NCBI GenBank assembly: GCA_027058735.1
Contig: JALURZ010000040.1
Coordinates: forward strand, 1-6,038
Reading direction: 5' to 3'
DNA length: 6,038 bases
Source of the DNA: Hyphomicrobiales bacterium
GTDB lineage: Bacteria > Pseudomonadota > Alphaproteobacteria > Rhizobiales > JALURZ01
Below the pieces are notes generated by a model. The model ran no database searches. It was not told where the DNA came from and was given only the letters and a program-made list of their open reading frames with translations. The position numbers and the translations under genes are program-made. Every line of letters begins with the position of its first letter. Position 1 is the first letter of the stretch. Below, one piece after another: positions 5,940 to 6,038 of this stretch.

Positions 5940-6038
5940 GACGCCGCGTCCCGTTCGCCCGCCACCTCGCGCAAGCGCGCCACATAACGCGCCAGCATGT
6001 CGATCTCCACATTCACCTCGTCCCCCGGCTTTCGCTCG
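5936..6038 (-). CDS. ribE: Riboflavin synthase (alpha chain), C-terminal fragment
   Basis: Reading leftwards from the right edge, the minus strand gives 33 complete codons ending in TGA: a G-D-E-V-N-V-E-I-D-M-L-A-R-Y-V core followed by a short charged tail. This matches the end of the second lumazine-binding domain of riboflavin synthase (usually G-x-x-V-N-L-E-x-D-x-L-A-R-Y-V). The enzyme dismutates two lumazines into riboflavin and the pyrimidine precursor. The fragment has no start in the window. Its TGA overlaps the ribB ATG in an ATGA arrangement, so the two are probably translationally coupled. Confidence 0.88.
   Translation of the reverse strand, partial: ERKPGDEVNVEIDMLARYVARLREVAGERDAAS

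Noticed and set aside
4830..5987. Long open frame on the plus strand opposite ribB
   Set aside because: It mirrors the ribB codons, is rich in Arg, His and Ala with no domain pattern, and runs over the ribE-ribB junction. It is a shadow of the real gene.
5940..6038. FMN riboswitch near the right edge
   Set aside because: The bases encode the end of riboflavin synthase, and no RFN-element pattern is visible. Any riboswitch would lie upstream of the operon, outside the window.

Overview
The window is about 6 kb of GC-rich chromosome, most likely from an alphaproteobacterium. The evidence is the gene order riboflavin synthase, ribB with a degenerate GTP cyclohydrolase II-like tail, ribH, nusB, thiL, together with alphaproteobacterial-looking RibH, NusB and ThiL sequences. 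I see no transposase, integrase, phage gene, tRNA, rRNA or CRISPR array. Two gene blocks face each other and converge near position 1530.

Left block, plus strand (1-1515). It holds the C-terminal end of a DegT/DnrJ/EryC1/StrS-type sugar aminotransferase, a 186-base intergenic stretch, and a complete NAD-dependent sugar epimerase/dehydratase. A PLP sugar aminotransferase next to an SDR-type epimerase points to the edge of a nucleotide-sugar or surface-polysaccharide locus. The intergenic stretch contains two overlapping inverted repeats that cannot both fold, just upstream of a good ribosome binding site. The epimerase gene is followed by a probable intrinsic terminator that lies inside the 3' end of the convergent gene.

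Right block, minus strand (6038 down to 1542). This is a tightly packed vitamin-cofactor operon: the 3' end of ribE (riboflavin synthase), ribB with a degenerate GTP cyclohydrolase II-like domain (the RibBX type), ribH (lumazine synthase), nusB (antitermination factor) and thiL (thiamine-monophosphate kinase). A major facilitator superfamily transporter of unknown substrate follows after a 65-base gap. RibB supplies the four-carbon unit, RibH condenses it with the pyrimidine to give lumazine, and RibE turns lumazine into riboflavin. ThiL makes thiamine diphosphate. NusB is a housekeeping transcription factor that commonly sits in this operon. The start of the operon (ribD and any FMN riboswitch) would lie beyond position 6038.

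Most of the window is ordinary core metabolism, and I do not see a convincing undescribed system. The points most worth checking are the loss of the zinc and catalytic residues in the RibB C-terminal domain, the Asn in place of the catalytic-motif Lys in the epimerase, the alternative hairpins upstream of the epimerase, and the unassigned transporter beside the riboflavin/thiamine genes.
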